This document shows positions 23,836-32,337 of a stretch of 36,685 bases of DNA, piece after piece. A program made the position numbers and the translations under genes. Within the stretch, counting starts at the first letter, position 1, and each line of letters opens with the position of its first letter. A model generated the notes under the pieces. It saw only the letters and a list, made by a program, of their open reading frames with translations. It was not told the origin of the DNA and did no database searches. This DNA comes from CAZHRJ01 sp964534765 (GTDB taxonomy: Bacteria; Lindowbacteria; 2-12-FULL-62-27): NCBI GenBank assembly GCA_964534765.1, contig CAZHRJ010000011.1, positions 1 through 36,685 on the forward strand, in the 5' to 3' direction.

Positions 23836-24519
23836 TTACTGGAGAAAAGGCAGGAGGAGGATATTCACGCCGAATTTCAGAGCCGCCTCCCGAACCGCCG
23901 GCGGGTCCTGGTGGACTTCCGGATCGGCCCAGCCGTCGCTGATGTTAGTGTCAAACGTATAGAGCACCAGTATTCGATCGCCATCCATCAGGGCCAGTAC
24001 CCGTGGCGGACCGCCATGGTGTTTGTGAATTTTTGGGGCGCCCTCCGGGAAGGGGAAAAACGCATCGAAGAGCGGGTGGGCGCGCGGAAGATCGACCCAG
24101 TTTTTTTCAGGAAAGACTTTTTTCATTTCCCTGCGGAACGCCTCATCCATTCCGAAATCATCATCGGCATAGAGAAATCCCCCCGTCATCAGAAACTGTC
24201 TCAGCCTCACGATATCTTCGTCCGAAAATTTCACATTCCCATGCCCCGTCATATAGAGGAACGGGTGCTCCCCCAAATCCGGATCGGCCAGCCGGACGAT
24301 GGCCTCTTCCGGTCGAAACGCCCACCCGGTTTTCTCTCCGGCGAATCGATGCAGGTTTTGCAGAATCCCGGGATCGTTATACCAGTCTCCGCCCCCGCCA
24401 TAGGACAATCGGGCAAAACCTGGGAATTCCGACGCCAAAGATGGGATGCCCATGAGCATCAGACAGAAGAAGGGCGCGAGGAGCCTCCGGTAGGTGCGAT
24501 CGATTTTTCTGTCCAGCAC
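23836..24519 (-). CDS. DUF4159 family secreted protein
   Basis: DUF4159 proteins commonly accompany MoxR/BatA/VWA clusters; their biochemical role is unknown. Recognisable blocks are FARLSYGGGGDWYNDP, EHPFLYMTGHGNVKFSDED, LRQFLMTGGFLYADDDFG and the C-terminal FGVNILLLPF. The domain resembles a class I glutamine amidotransferase-like fold. I choose the GTG at 24519, which gives a normal signal peptide (basic RKIDRTYRR, core LLAPFFCLMLMGI, cleavage near SLA). An in-frame ATG at 24621 would add 34 residues made of a duplicated LDHGWSVPAIA peptide, encoded by the 33-bp DNA repeat. I regard that extension as unlikely. Confidence 0.85.
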   Translation of the reverse strand: MLDRKIDRTYRRLLAPFFCLMLMGIPSLASEFPGFARLSYGGGGDWYNDPGILQNLHRFAGEKTGWAFRPEEAIVRLADPDLGEHPFLYMTGHGNVKFSDEDIVRLRQFLMTGGFLYADDDFGMDEAFRREMKKVFPEKNWVDLPRAHPLFDAFFPFPEGAPKIHKHHGGPPRVLALMDGDRILVLYTFDTNISDGWADPEVHQDPPAVREAALKFGVNILLLPFLQ

Positions 24520-24523
24520 CGCC

Positions 24524-24613
24524 GCAATCGCCGGTACAGACCATCCGTGGTCTAGCACCGGCGAAATCATGCCATCCATGGCAATCGCCGGTACAGACCA
24601 TCCGTGGTCTAGC
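24524..24613. repeat. Two perfect 33-bp repeats with nested hairpins
   Basis: Identical 33-bp units lie at 24524-24556 and 24581-24613, 24 bases apart. Each begins GCAATCGCC and ends TGGTCTAGC, and contains the hairpin AGACCA-TCCG-TGGTCT. The spacer holds ACCGGCGA (24557-24564), complementary to TCGCCGGT (24585-24592) of the second unit, with GCCAT-CC-ATGGC in between. The second unit supplies the TAG stop codon of the VWA-protein gene (24609-24611). Related copies lie at 12777-12808 and 33390-33411, so this is a dispersed palindromic repeat family, possibly a REP-like or miniature mobile element. Confidence 0.75.
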
Positions 24614-26579
24614 GGAGCCATCGGGATTCCAGAATCCAGAGACAGGTAAACAATCCTGTCAGCAGAATGAAAAAAGCCGACGTTTGGGAGAGATGGACGC
24701 GTCTTTCTGAGATGAGGCCGTCTGAAGAAGCGGCTGCGGCGCCTTTTACATACAAAAGTTCATCCGCCAGTTTTTGGGGAGACTCACTATCCAGATGCTT
24801 CAGCGCGCGACCACCCGTGCGAACGGCAACACGGCGTAAAACATCCAGGCGCGGCTCCGGATGGGCCAGATCAAAAGGCGCATCCGAGACAGCGAACGTG
24901 ATTTCCGCGGCCTTGATGCCCGGCCCCTCCAACGCCGCCCGGCAGGTTCCAGCCATTTTTGGGACAAAGGAGTATCGAACGGCTGATGCTCCGGTTCCAT
25001 AAATCTGTTCCTCCGATCCATCCGGCAGATGGACCTTGAGGGTCGGCAATGGAGACGGTTGCAGGGAGAACAGCGCGAGGATGTCAAAGGCCGCGCCGAT
25101 CTGGCCGGCATCGCTTAAGGAGAACAATTCCACAGGAGGGAACGTGGCATGGCGGGCCCATAGGATCAACTGATCCATCATCCGATCATAGACGGGAGCC
25201 GGAACGGCTCCTTCCTCGGAAGACGACAATGCAGGATTCATCCAGGTTCGCCAGAGACCCTCGGCGTTGACCAGATAAGCGGGAGCCGCTGCCGAATCGA
25301 CCCGTTCGGCCAGGAACACCTCTCCGTCCGCATAACGCTCGTTGACCTTCCAGTTGAGATCAAGTGAGACTTTCTGCCGGGCCGGAATGGGGGGACTGCG
25401 GACAGGTCTGGCATAAGAGGGGTCGGTCGAAGCGTTCAATAGAAAAGAGCCGGTCTCCCGACCAATCCATCGAACGCCGCGGTCCGAACCGGTAAGATCT
25501 CCCTGAGGCCAGAAGACCACCGGCATTCCCGGCGGGATTGGATGAGACAAAGAGCCGAAGGCAACGATCACCCGGGTGGCGCCCCCTTCGGTGATCCCAC
25601 CCCGGTTCCAGCGGCCCATGATCTCCAACCCCGGCCGACGGCGCATGGAGACGACAAAAAACCGCCCGTCCCACGACGGATGCCCGGTCAACTCGAACGT
25701 CAATTTTCTCAGGGCCTTGATGCGGAAAGTGAGTTGAGAAGAGTTCATCGCGCTTTTGGCGGTGATGGAGATCGTCCGGAGGCCCGGCTGCTGGAGGGCG
25801 ATGGGAATTTCGACGGTGGATTGTTCCGGATTGATCCGGCGCTCAAGAATGGTGACCGATCCATCCGTGATCGTCACCCGCGACTCCGATTTGGAAGTCA
25901 ACCCCAGCAGGAGGGAAATGCTGTCCCCCACGGTCGCCATCGGCGGCGGCGGGCCGCGAAAGAACAGTTTCAGAGGCATATCGGGAAGATCGGCGGACAA
26001 ATCCCAAATATCGACCGGGACGCCCCGATGGACCAGAGCCGTCAGATAGGGATCCATCAGGGGCTCGTCAGCGACTGCGCCATCGGACAGCAAAATGGCC
26101 CGGCTGGGACCCGAATGAGAGGATGAAGCAATTTTTTCGATGAGGAGCCCTAACGCGGAGGAGATTCTAGTCGTTCTGCGGTCGCCGGTCTCCCTTGGCT
26201 TATCCGAGGCTTTTTCGGCGAAGTAAATGGGGGCGAGTTCAATTCCGTTCGAATCGCAGGATTCCTGAATCGCCCGCAGGGCCGAATCGGACAAAGCCGA
26301 CAGTTGATTCCGGAACCCCGGATGGGTCTGATCCATGCTGACTGAAACGTCCTTGACCACATAAAGGGTGGGCCGCCGATCAAGCGAGACGGGGAATACC
26401 ACAGTCAGCGATGTGACGGCGATGAAAAGCAGGATGATCACGAAGACGCGAATCAGCCTCAGGCGGCGCCGCAGGCGATCCCGCGGATACACAAATGCGG
26501 TGGCGAGGATGGCCAGCGATCCCAGGGCCAGCAGCGCGAGAAGAAAGGTCTGGCGATCTTCAAGAAACTCAACCCGCAT
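24609..26579 (-). CDS. VWA-type membrane protein of the MoxR/Bat cluster
   Basis: The 656-residue product has two N-terminal transmembrane helices (about 12-30 and 42-62) and then a von Willebrand A-like domain with the MIDAS-type motif DVSVS (about 75-79). An extended beta-rich middle region follows, and a C-terminal transmembrane helix (FFILLTGLFTCLWIL) closes the chain. It resembles the glutamine-amidotransferase/VWA membrane proteins found beside BatA and DUF4159. A role in envelope assembly or stress tolerance is inferred from context. It overlaps the upstream BatA-N gene by 11 bases. Its stop codon lies inside the 33-bp repeat, which may have trimmed or rewritten the extreme C-terminus. 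Confidence 0.82.
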   Translation of the reverse strand: MRVEFLEDRQTFLLALLALGSLAILATAFVYPRDRLRRRLRLIRVFVIILLFIAVTSLTVVFPVSLDRRPTLYVVKDVSVSMDQTHPGFRNQLSALSDSALRAIQESCDSNGIELAPIYFAEKASDKPRETGDRRTTRISSALGLLIEKIASSSHSGPSRAILLSDGAVADEPLMDPYLTALVHRGVPVDIWDLSADLPDMPLKLFFRGPPPPMATVGDSISLLLGLTSKSESRVTITDGSVTILERRINPEQSTVEIPIALQQPGLRTISITAKSAMNSSQLTFRIKALRKLTFELTGHPSWDGRFFVVSMRRRPGLEIMGRWNRGGITEGGATRVIVAFGSLSHPIPPGMPVVFWPQGDLTGSDRGVRWIGRETGSFLLNASTDPSYARPVRSPPIPARQKVSLDLNWKVNERYADGEVFLAERVDSAAAPAYLVNAEGLWRTWMNPALSSSEEGAVPAPVYDRMMDQLILWARHATFPPVELFSLSDAGQIGAAFDILALFSLQPSPLPTLKVHLPDGSEEQIYGTGASAVRYSFVPKMAGTCRAALEGPGIKAAEITFAVSDAPFDLAHPEPRLDVLRRVAVRTGGRALKHLDSESPQKLADELLYVKGAAAASSDGLISERRVHLSQTSAFFILLTGLFTCLWILESRWLR

Positions 26580-28539
26580 GGCCGGGGGTCCTGATCTGTC
26601 TCAACAACAGGAGCTCGACCGCCATGAGAAGAACGGCCATCCAGAAGAAAAAGTCGTCAAAAGGTATCGTCCTCTTGCGGCCGTTTGAAGCGGCGGGCAA
26701 ATCCAGCGGCGGAGGCGGCGCCGAGTAAAGAAAAATCTCGCCCTTGGGGTCATCTCCGACGAGAAATCGATACAGTCCCATGGGCGGAGCCGGACTCGGG
26801 ATCTCCCCAAAAAATTGCCCCTGGGCGTACCCGAGGGACAGCGTCGTCACGTTCCGGTCATTGATCAGCCGGACGGCCGCTGGGGGGGCGGCAGGACCGA
26901 GCGGGATGGAAGCGTCGGATCGGAGCGCGATTTCCTTGAATTGGAAAGGCGTCGAACCCGGCGTCGGCCGTGGCGCGACGGTGGGACCGGTCCCTCCGGT
27001 TGAAATCAGTCCGCGGATCATGAGCAGAAATGCGGGATCGGTCTGAAGCGCCGGATCTTCGGCAGAAAAGGACACCACCATGACAGAACCCCGATCCATT
27101 TTCGAGCGGATCATCGCCGCCGATCCGTCGTCATAGACCATCCAGACATCCTGAGGGGACTTGGGAACGATTCTGAATTTTCGAACGACCGGGATCCACC
27201 GATTCAGTTCAGGGCTGATGGGCAACGACGCCTGACCCTGATCCCAGGCCTCCGCAAGCGCTGAAGTATTGAGAGAGACAACCGTGGCATCCGGCGCCAT
27301 GGACACCATTTGGAGAATGGGGAACACGCGTACCGGATCCTGACCGGGATGAAAGGCATCCGCGAAAATCACCACATCCAATCCCCGTTTCAGCGCCCCG
27401 GTCAGCACCCCCGGATCAACCGCGGAGGCGTCCAGTACAACCAGCCGTCGATATCCATCCAGACCGTCCGGCTTCCGAAGAAAAGTCTTGTGGATCGGAT
27501 ACTGAGTTTTCGAATTCGCCGGAACCGGGAGAGGATCCACATCCAGCGCGGACAGGGCCATCCGAATGGACCGAGGGATGGAGTTGGCCAGAAACAGGGT
27601 GCCTTCGCCCTGCATCACATCGAGATGGGCCATCCGGACATCGTCGTCCGGATAGCCGTCCGGCCCGCCCGTCATCACCTGAGCGGTGATGGAGTGGGGT
27701 CCCGCTTTCAGTTGTGTGAGCAAGAAAGCGGCCTGGCCGTTCACGGCGGTCTGGATGCCGGAAACAGTTTCATCGACACGAATCCGGACGGGGGCATCAG
27801 CCGGGCGGCCATACAAATCGATCACCGCCGCCCGGACCGAAACAGGTTGTCCCAAGGGGGCGGTCTGGGGCGCCGCAAGCGAGTGAAGAGTAAGATTGGG
27901 CTCGCAGGGCAATGACGGACCGACGCGGGCGACTTTTGGGTTCTGGAAATCGAGCCGGAATGGACTGTAAAACAGGATTTTGACTTTGAATCGATCCATC
28001 GCCGTACGCAGATAGTCATCGGCGGGCGGCGTCAATGTGTGGGTCACGATACTTTGAATCTTTCCCACGGCCGCTTCCCTCGAACCGAACCGAACCGATG
28101 CGGGAACCGCCAATTCCGACAGAGCGGCAACCGCGATGTCCTGGGATGCGGGGCGGCGGTCCAGGTCCGCCAGGGCGGCGGCCCGATAGACATCCATGAG
28201 GGACTCCGACCGGGCCAGCAATTTGATCCGCATGGCGGGCCGGTCGTCCAAAACCAAAAGGGCAGACTCCGACGCGGCCGATCCGCCGACAAGCGATGCC
28301 GACTGTTCCAAACGGGGGCCCAAAAACGAGAGGATCAGATAAAGAATCAAGGCCGAGCGGGTCAAGAGGAGCAGGAACTGTCTGAGTTTGAAACGCGTCG
28401 ACCATCCGGAACATTGTTTCAAGAAATAGAGGGACGGAAAATACAGAGTGTCCGCCTTACGAAAAAGGAACAGATGCAGAAGCCACGGCAGGAGCGCGGC
28501 CGCGATCCATGGAATATAGGAGGACAGTAAAAAGTGCAT
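26569..28539 (-). CDS. BatA N-terminal-domain membrane protein
   Basis: The N-terminal 90 residues match the aerotolerance regulator/BatA-N domain: two helices at about 8-25 and 58-76 flanking LFRKADTLYFPSLYFLK. A VWA-like region lacking a clear MIDAS motif, a transglutaminase-free beta-rich middle part and a C-terminal transmembrane helix (FFFWMAVLLMAVELLLL) follow. Its ATG lies two bases after the DUF58 stop and its end overlaps the next VWA gene, so the four proteins are made together. Family members are linked to MoxR chaperone-assisted complexes; the specific substrate is not known. Confidence 0.85.
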   Translation of the reverse strand: MHFLLSSYIPWIAAALLPWLLHLFLFRKADTLYFPSLYFLKQCSGWSTRFKLRQFLLLLTRSALILYLILSFLGPRLEQSASLVGGSAASESALLVLDDRPAMRIKLLARSESLMDVYRAAALADLDRRPASQDIAVAALSELAVPASVRFGSREAAVGKIQSIVTHTLTPPADDYLRTAMDRFKVKILFYSPFRLDFQNPKVARVGPSLPCEPNLTLHSLAAPQTAPLGQPVSVRAAVIDLYGRPADAPVRIRVDETVSGIQTAVNGQAAFLLTQLKAGPHSITAQVMTGGPDGYPDDDVRMAHLDVMQGEGTLFLANSIPRSIRMALSALDVDPLPVPANSKTQYPIHKTFLRKPDGLDGYRRLVVLDASAVDPGVLTGALKRGLDVVIFADAFHPGQDPVRVFPILQMVSMAPDATVVSLNTSALAEAWDQGQASLPISPELNRWIPVVRKFRIVPKSPQDVWMVYDDGSAAMIRSKMDRGSVMVVSFSAEDPALQTDPAFLLMIRGLISTGGTGPTVAPRPTPGSTPFQFKEIALRSDASIPLGPAAPPAAVRLINDRNVTTLSLGYAQGQFFGEIPSPAPPMGLYRFLVGDDPKGEIFLYSAPPPPLDLPAASNGRKRTIPFDDFFFWMAVLLMAVELLLLRQIRTPGHAG

Positions 28540-28541
28540 GG

Positions 28542-29429
28542 TCAGTCGTGGAGAAAATGCTTCAAGACATCGACAGGATCCTGGCCGAGGATGGCCAGTG
28601 AAAAGCGGCCGAGTGCGGTGAGAGATTTCAGAGAGCGGATGTGATCATGGATAGCCCGGTGATAGTGGGAATGGATCGCGCGCGGGTCGAGCTGCAGCCG
28701 CAGGCCGGATTCCAGATCAACGAAATCCTTGGCCTGTTCGCACGGCAGGGCGATTTCCTCGCGAGACAGGACCTGCAGAAGCCAGAATTCGTGGCCGTTT
28801 CGACGGGATCGGCGGCTCAGCTCCATCAGGTCGCTCGGATTCTCATAACAATCGGAAATAAGGATCACCGTCGTTGGATACCGAAGATCGAGCTTGGCCA
28901 GCCGGTCAGCCAGCGACGGGTCGGCGGGCGGCCGGGGCTTTTTCTGCTCGATATGGGAGATGAGTTTTTGCAGTTCAAGGAGAATCGCTCCGATCGACTG
29001 GATATCATCCTGTCGACGCCGGCCGACTTCCGACAGGGGAAGGACCGACACGGCGTCCTTTTGGCGATGTCCGGCAAGATACGCCAGACCCAGAGCCAGT
29101 TCGGCCGACAAATGCAACTTTGTTCTGCCTTCAAGCGGATAGACCATCGATGCGCTGTCATCAACAATCAAAAAAAAGCGGGAGGCGCGTTCGTCACAGA
29201 AGGATTTGACATAAAGCCGATCGCACCGGGCGTAGAGCTTCCAATCCAGAAACCTGAGCTCCGATCCGGGAACATAGGGCCGGTACTCGGAGAACTCAAC
29301 TGTCTCGCCCCGTTGGGGCGACCGGTGAAGACCCGAAGGACCCTCGGCACGGCAAAACCGAGGTCGAACCTTTAACCCGGTAACGGCATCGAATAGGGTT
29401 TTGGAAACGGCATAGAGGCTCTCATCCAT
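28542..29429 (-). CDS. DUF58 domain protein (VWA-like, MoxR partner)
   Basis: DUF58 proteins are encoded next to MoxR ATPases and contain a VWA-like fold. Characteristic segments are GETVEFSEYRPYVPGSELRFLDWK near residues 41-64 (the classic DUF58 signature), FLIVDDSASMV with a MIDAS-like DxSxS, and a terminal VWA half with VILISDCYENP. The 295 residues match soluble cytoplasmic members. It lies 53 bases after moxR and two bases before the BatA-N gene. It is expected to work with MoxR in maturation or metal loading of partner complexes, by family analogy. Confidence 0.9.
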   Translation of the reverse strand: MDESLYAVSKTLFDAVTGLKVRPRFCRAEGPSGLHRSPQRGETVEFSEYRPYVPGSELRFLDWKLYARCDRLYVKSFCDERASRFFLIVDDSASMVYPLEGRTKLHLSAELALGLAYLAGHRQKDAVSVLPLSEVGRRRQDDIQSIGAILLELQKLISHIEQKKPRPPADPSLADRLAKLDLRYPTTVILISDCYENPSDLMELSRRSRRNGHEFWLLQVLSREEIALPCEQAKDFVDLESGLRLQLDPRAIHSHYHRAIHDHIRSLKSLTALGRFSLAILGQDPVDVLKHFLHD

Positions 29430-29482
29430 GAAGGGGAAGTCTCATTCAGACGCGTGGTTCGGACCGGGGCAGATGGATGCCT

Positions 29483-30466
29483 TCAGACCACGCCCTCGAT
29501 CAGCCGCTGGATGAGTTGCGCCGGTCGAACGCCTTCCGCCTCAGCGGTAAAATCCATGATCAACCGGTGAGACAAGACCGACGGCGCCACCACTCGAATA
29601 TCGTCGGGGGTGACATGCGGACGATCGTCCAGAAGCGCCCGGGCTTTGGCGGCCATCAGAAGGAAACTCCCGGCGCGAGTGCCGACACCGAGCCGCACGT
29701 GCCTGCGGACTTCCGCAAGGGTGGACACTTCCGGCCGGCTTTCCCGGATCATCCGCACCACGGCCGTCACCAGGCTGTCCGCCACCACAATCTCCCTGGC
29801 CTGCTTTTGAAATTTTTTGATTTCATCGATGCTGACCACCGGCCGGATGGCGACATCCTGCGGAGAACTCTCCTGGTTCAATATTGTTTTCTCATCCGCC
29901 TCGCTCGGATACTCCACACGCAGAGAAAACAAAAACCGATCCAGCTGCGCCTCCGGAAGCGGATACGTTCCTTCCTGCTCGATGGGGTTTTGTGTCGCCA
30001 GGACAAAAAACGGGTCCGGCACGGGATAATCGGTTCCTCCGATAGTCACCTTGCGTTCCTGCATTGCCTCAAGCAGGGCCGCCTGGGTTTTGGGCGGGGT
30101 CCGATTAATTTCATCCGCCAGGATGATGGAATGAAAAATAGGCCCCTGCTGGAACTTGAACTGCCGGCGCCGGTCGGCATCCTCAACCAGGATTTCCGTT
30201 CCGATAATATCGGATGGCATGAGATCCGGAGTGAACTGGATTCTGGCGAAGGAGAGGTGGCAAGCCGAAGACAGGCTCTGGACCATGAGGGTTTTTGCCA
30301 GACCGGGGACACCGACAAGGAGGACGTGCCCGCCGGCGACCAAGGCGATGGTCATTTGATCGATGACGAACTCCTGGCCGATAATGCGCTGTCTGACAGC
30401 CGACAGGAGCCGCGCGCGAAATTCCGCGGCCGAAGGAGCTGTTGAAATTGATCCGATGGAGGTCAT
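29483..30466 (-). CDS. MoxR-family AAA+ ATPase
   Basis: This is a chaperone-like AAA+ ATPase. Walker A VGVPGLAKT (51-59), Walker B LADEINR (116-122), sensor-1 region LATQNPIEQEGTYPLPEAQLDRF and the lid domain (DIRVVAPSVLSHRL) are all visible and intact. The ATG at 30466 is chosen over one ten codons upstream because it overlaps the stop of the receiver gene in an ATGA arrangement. It is followed by DUF58, BatA-N, VWA and DUF4159 genes, the standard MoxR/Bat set. Coupling to a receiver-domain gene suggests response-regulator input, which is inference. Confidence 0.94.
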   Translation of the reverse strand: MTSIGSISTAPSAAEFRARLLSAVRQRIIGQEFVIDQMTIALVAGGHVLLVGVPGLAKTLMVQSLSSACHLSFARIQFTPDLMPSDIIGTEILVEDADRRRQFKFQQGPIFHSIILADEINRTPPKTQAALLEAMQERKVTIGGTDYPVPDPFFVLATQNPIEQEGTYPLPEAQLDRFLFSLRVEYPSEADEKTILNQESSPQDVAIRPVVSIDEIKKFQKQAREIVVADSLVTAVVRMIRESRPEVSTLAEVRRHVRLGVGTRAGSFLLMAAKARALLDDRPHVTPDDIRVVAPSVLSHRLIMDFTAEAEGVRPAQLIQRLIEGVV

Positions 30467-30843
30467 TCGGCGGGGGAGACTGGTTTTCCCAGGCATTTTT
30501 TCACTTCTCCGAGAAGCTCGGAAAAAACAAATGGTTTGGTAATGTAAGCCATCGCCCCCTCCATTTTGAACACATGCTGCATCTTCTCTCCCTTGGCCGT
30601 CATGATCACCACCGGGATTTTTTCCGTTCCCGGTTCAAATTTCAAGTGCTGCAGTACGGTCAATCCGTCAAGTTCGGGCATCATGACGTCGAGCAGAATC
30701 AGATCTGGATGGGTCAGGCGGGCCTTGTCGAGGCCCTCGACACCATTGACGGCCTGAAGAATCTGATGCCCGATATCGGTCAGCTTGGCCTCCAGGATAC
30801 GCATCGTATCCCTGTCATCGTCGATAATGAGAATCTTAGCCAT
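30463..30843 (-). CDS. Single-domain response regulator (CheY-like receiver)
   Basis: This 126-residue receiver has the acidic pocket D8-D10, phosphoacceptor D52 (LLDVMMPELDG), T82 and K103 (ITKPF). There is no output domain, so it must act by protein contact. The ATG at 30843 is preferred over the longer frame to 30891 because MAKILIIDDD is the normal receiver start and GTGGCGG precedes it. It overlaps moxR by four bases, an uncommon partner. No histidine kinase gene is in the window. Confidence 0.93.
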   Translation of the reverse strand: MAKILIIDDDRDTMRILEAKLTDIGHQILQAVNGVEGLDKARLTHPDLILLDVMMPELDGLTVLQHLKFEPGTEKIPVVIMTAKGEKMQHVFKMEGAMAYITKPFVFSELLGEVKKCLGKPVSPAE

Positions 30844-30900
30844 GAACCGCCACTCTACTAGTACTGAGGGTTGTTTGACAAGGCCGGACACACCGCATGA

Positions 30901-31500
30901 TCACGAGCGGGACGGCGGGGTCGGGACGGACGCCAGACGCCGGAGGGCGGCAGTGACGATCGATTCAAGACTTCCCGATCCCCCGACGAGGGCGCCCTCA
31001 ACGGCTTTTTCGGCGGATCGCCGGTCAAATCCCAAGGATATCAACGCGTCAACCGCCTGCGGTTCCACCGGCGCCGAGGAGCGGACCGGCGCCCCGGCGA
31101 TCGGAACTTTTTCACGGAGCTCAAAGATAATTCGCTCGGCGGATTTTTGACCGATTCCGGGGACACGCAGAAGGGCGGCCAGATCTTTGGAGGAAACGGC
31201 CGCATAGAAAGATTCTCGGGGAAGGACCGACACGACCGACATGGCGGTTTTAGGCCCGACGCGGTCGATGCCGTAGAGAAGCAGGAAGTAATCCAGGTCC
31301 TTTTCATCAACAAATCCGTAGAGCCGGGCATCTCCCGCGGTCAGATGCAGATAGACCTGAAGCGAACACTCGGCGCCCGGCGGGCCAATCTGTTCGGCAT
31401 CTTTTGGGCAAATTTGGATTCCGAATCCGATTCCCGAACAATCCATCACGACGAAAGTGGGCTTTTTTTTAAGGACCGTTCCTCTCAGGTAATGGATCAT
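30901..31500 (-). CDS. ruvA: Holliday junction branch migration protein RuvA
   Basis: RuvA binds four-way junctions and loads RuvB. The product has the N-terminal OB-fold (MIHYLRGTV, about 1-62), tandem helix-hairpin-helix motifs (LLLYGIDRVGPKTAMSVVS and LLRVPGIGQKSAERII) and the C-terminal domain that contacts RuvB (about 150-199; ISLGFDRRSAEKAVEGAL). The 199 residues are normal length. The ATG at 31500 lies ten bases after the yebC stop. The common ruvC is missing between yebC and ruvA, and ruvB is not in the window. Confidence 0.95.
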   Translation of the reverse strand: MIHYLRGTVLKKKPTFVVMDCSGIGFGIQICPKDAEQIGPPGAECSLQVYLHLTAGDARLYGFVDEKDLDYFLLLYGIDRVGPKTAMSVVSVLPRESFYAAVSSKDLAALLRVPGIGQKSAERIIFELREKVPIAGAPVRSSAPVEPQAVDALISLGFDRRSAEKAVEGALVGGSGSLESIVTAALRRLASVPTPPSRS

Positions 31501-31510
31501 CCGGGGAAAT

Positions 31511-32269
31511 TCACGCCGCCTGAACGAATAATTCTTCCGGCAGGTCGGCGTCCGTGGTGACATTCTGCACGTCTTCCAGATCCTGCAACTCGACGACCAG
31601 ATCAAAGAGCTGTCTGGCCGCATCTCCGGAGAGTGGGATTTGAACCGCTGGAATCAGAGTCAATTCGGCCAGTTTCAGGGCATATCCCATTTTTTCAAGA
31701 TCCTTCCGGACTCGACCGAAGGACTCGACGGACGTCAAAATCTCAAAGGCGCCCTGAATGGGTTTGACGTCATCCGCTCCCGATTGCGCCGCCGCATCGA
31801 GGATTTCATCCTCCCCGACCGGTTTGTCCGCGCGGCGGTCCGGGACGACAATGAGACCCATGCGTTTGAATTTCCATGAAACAGACCCGCCGGTGCCGAG
31901 GGAACCGCCAAATTTACTGAAGAGGTGCCGGACGTCCGAGGCCGTTCGATTCCGGTTTTCAGACACCGCCTCCACGATCAGCCCCGCTCCCCCCGGCCCA
32001 TATCCCTCGTAGCCGATTTCCTCCAAGACCAATCCCTCGACCTCGCCCGCGCCGCGCGCGATCGCGCGCTGGATATTTTCCTTGGGCAGACCCATCTCTC
32101 TGGCCTTCATGACGGCGCTTTTGAGGTCATAGTTGACTTCCAGATCCTTCCCGCCGCGACGGGTCGCCACCAGGATCGCCCGGGACAGTTTGGAATACAA
32201 AAGCCCCTTCCGCGCGTCCTGCGCCGACTTGCGAAACTTGATGTTGGCCCATTTTGAATGTCCCGACAT
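31511..32269 (-). CDS. YebC/PmpR-family translation/transcription factor
   Basis: The product begins MSGHSKWANIKFRK, the family hallmark. The three-domain layout is intact, with AIARGAGE, GYGPGGAGLIVEA and RTASDVRHLFSKFGGSLG in the usual order and standard length of 252 residues. Family members have been described as transcription regulators and more recently as ribosome-associated factors that relieve stalling at proline runs. It lies directly upstream of ruvA, a frequent arrangement. Its start has no clear ribosome-binding site and it is divergent from lptF. Confidence 0.95.
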   Translation of the reverse strand: MSGHSKWANIKFRKSAQDARKGLLYSKLSRAILVATRRGGKDLEVNYDLKSAVMKAREMGLPKENIQRAIARGAGEVEGLVLEEIGYEGYGPGGAGLIVEAVSENRNRTASDVRHLFSKFGGSLGTGGSVSWKFKRMGLIVVPDRRADKPVGEDEILDAAAQSGADDVKPIQGAFEILTSVESFGRVRKDLEKMGYALKLAELTLIPAVQIPLSGDAARQLFDLVVELQDLEDVQNVTTDADLPEELFVQAA

Positions 32270-32278
32270 GCCGGATAC

Positions 32279-32307
32279 TGTAAAATGATTGGACCAAAAT
32301 GTAAAAT
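32279..32307. promoter_or_regulatory. TGTAAAAT direct repeats in the yebC-lptF divergent region
   Basis: TGTAAAAT occurs at 32279-32286 and 32300-32307, spaced 21 bases apart (two helical turns) in the 68-base gap between divergent start codons. Such a spacing suits a dimeric regulator or overlapping promoter elements. The surrounding sequence is AT-rich with a run of A's after the second copy. Support is modest. Confidence 0.3.
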
Positions 32308-32337
32308 AAAAAAAAGTTTTCTGTTATCATTGAGGGT

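Noticed and set aside
24524..24613. Start of a CRISPR array
   Set aside because: There are only two 33-bp repeats with one 24-base spacer, the spacer itself pairs with the repeat, related copies are scattered elsewhere, and no cas genes occur.
24520..24621. ATG at 24621 as start of the DUF4159 protein
   Set aside because: The added 34 residues are the translation of the DNA repeat and push the signal peptide too far from the N-terminus; the GTG at 24519 gives a normal one.
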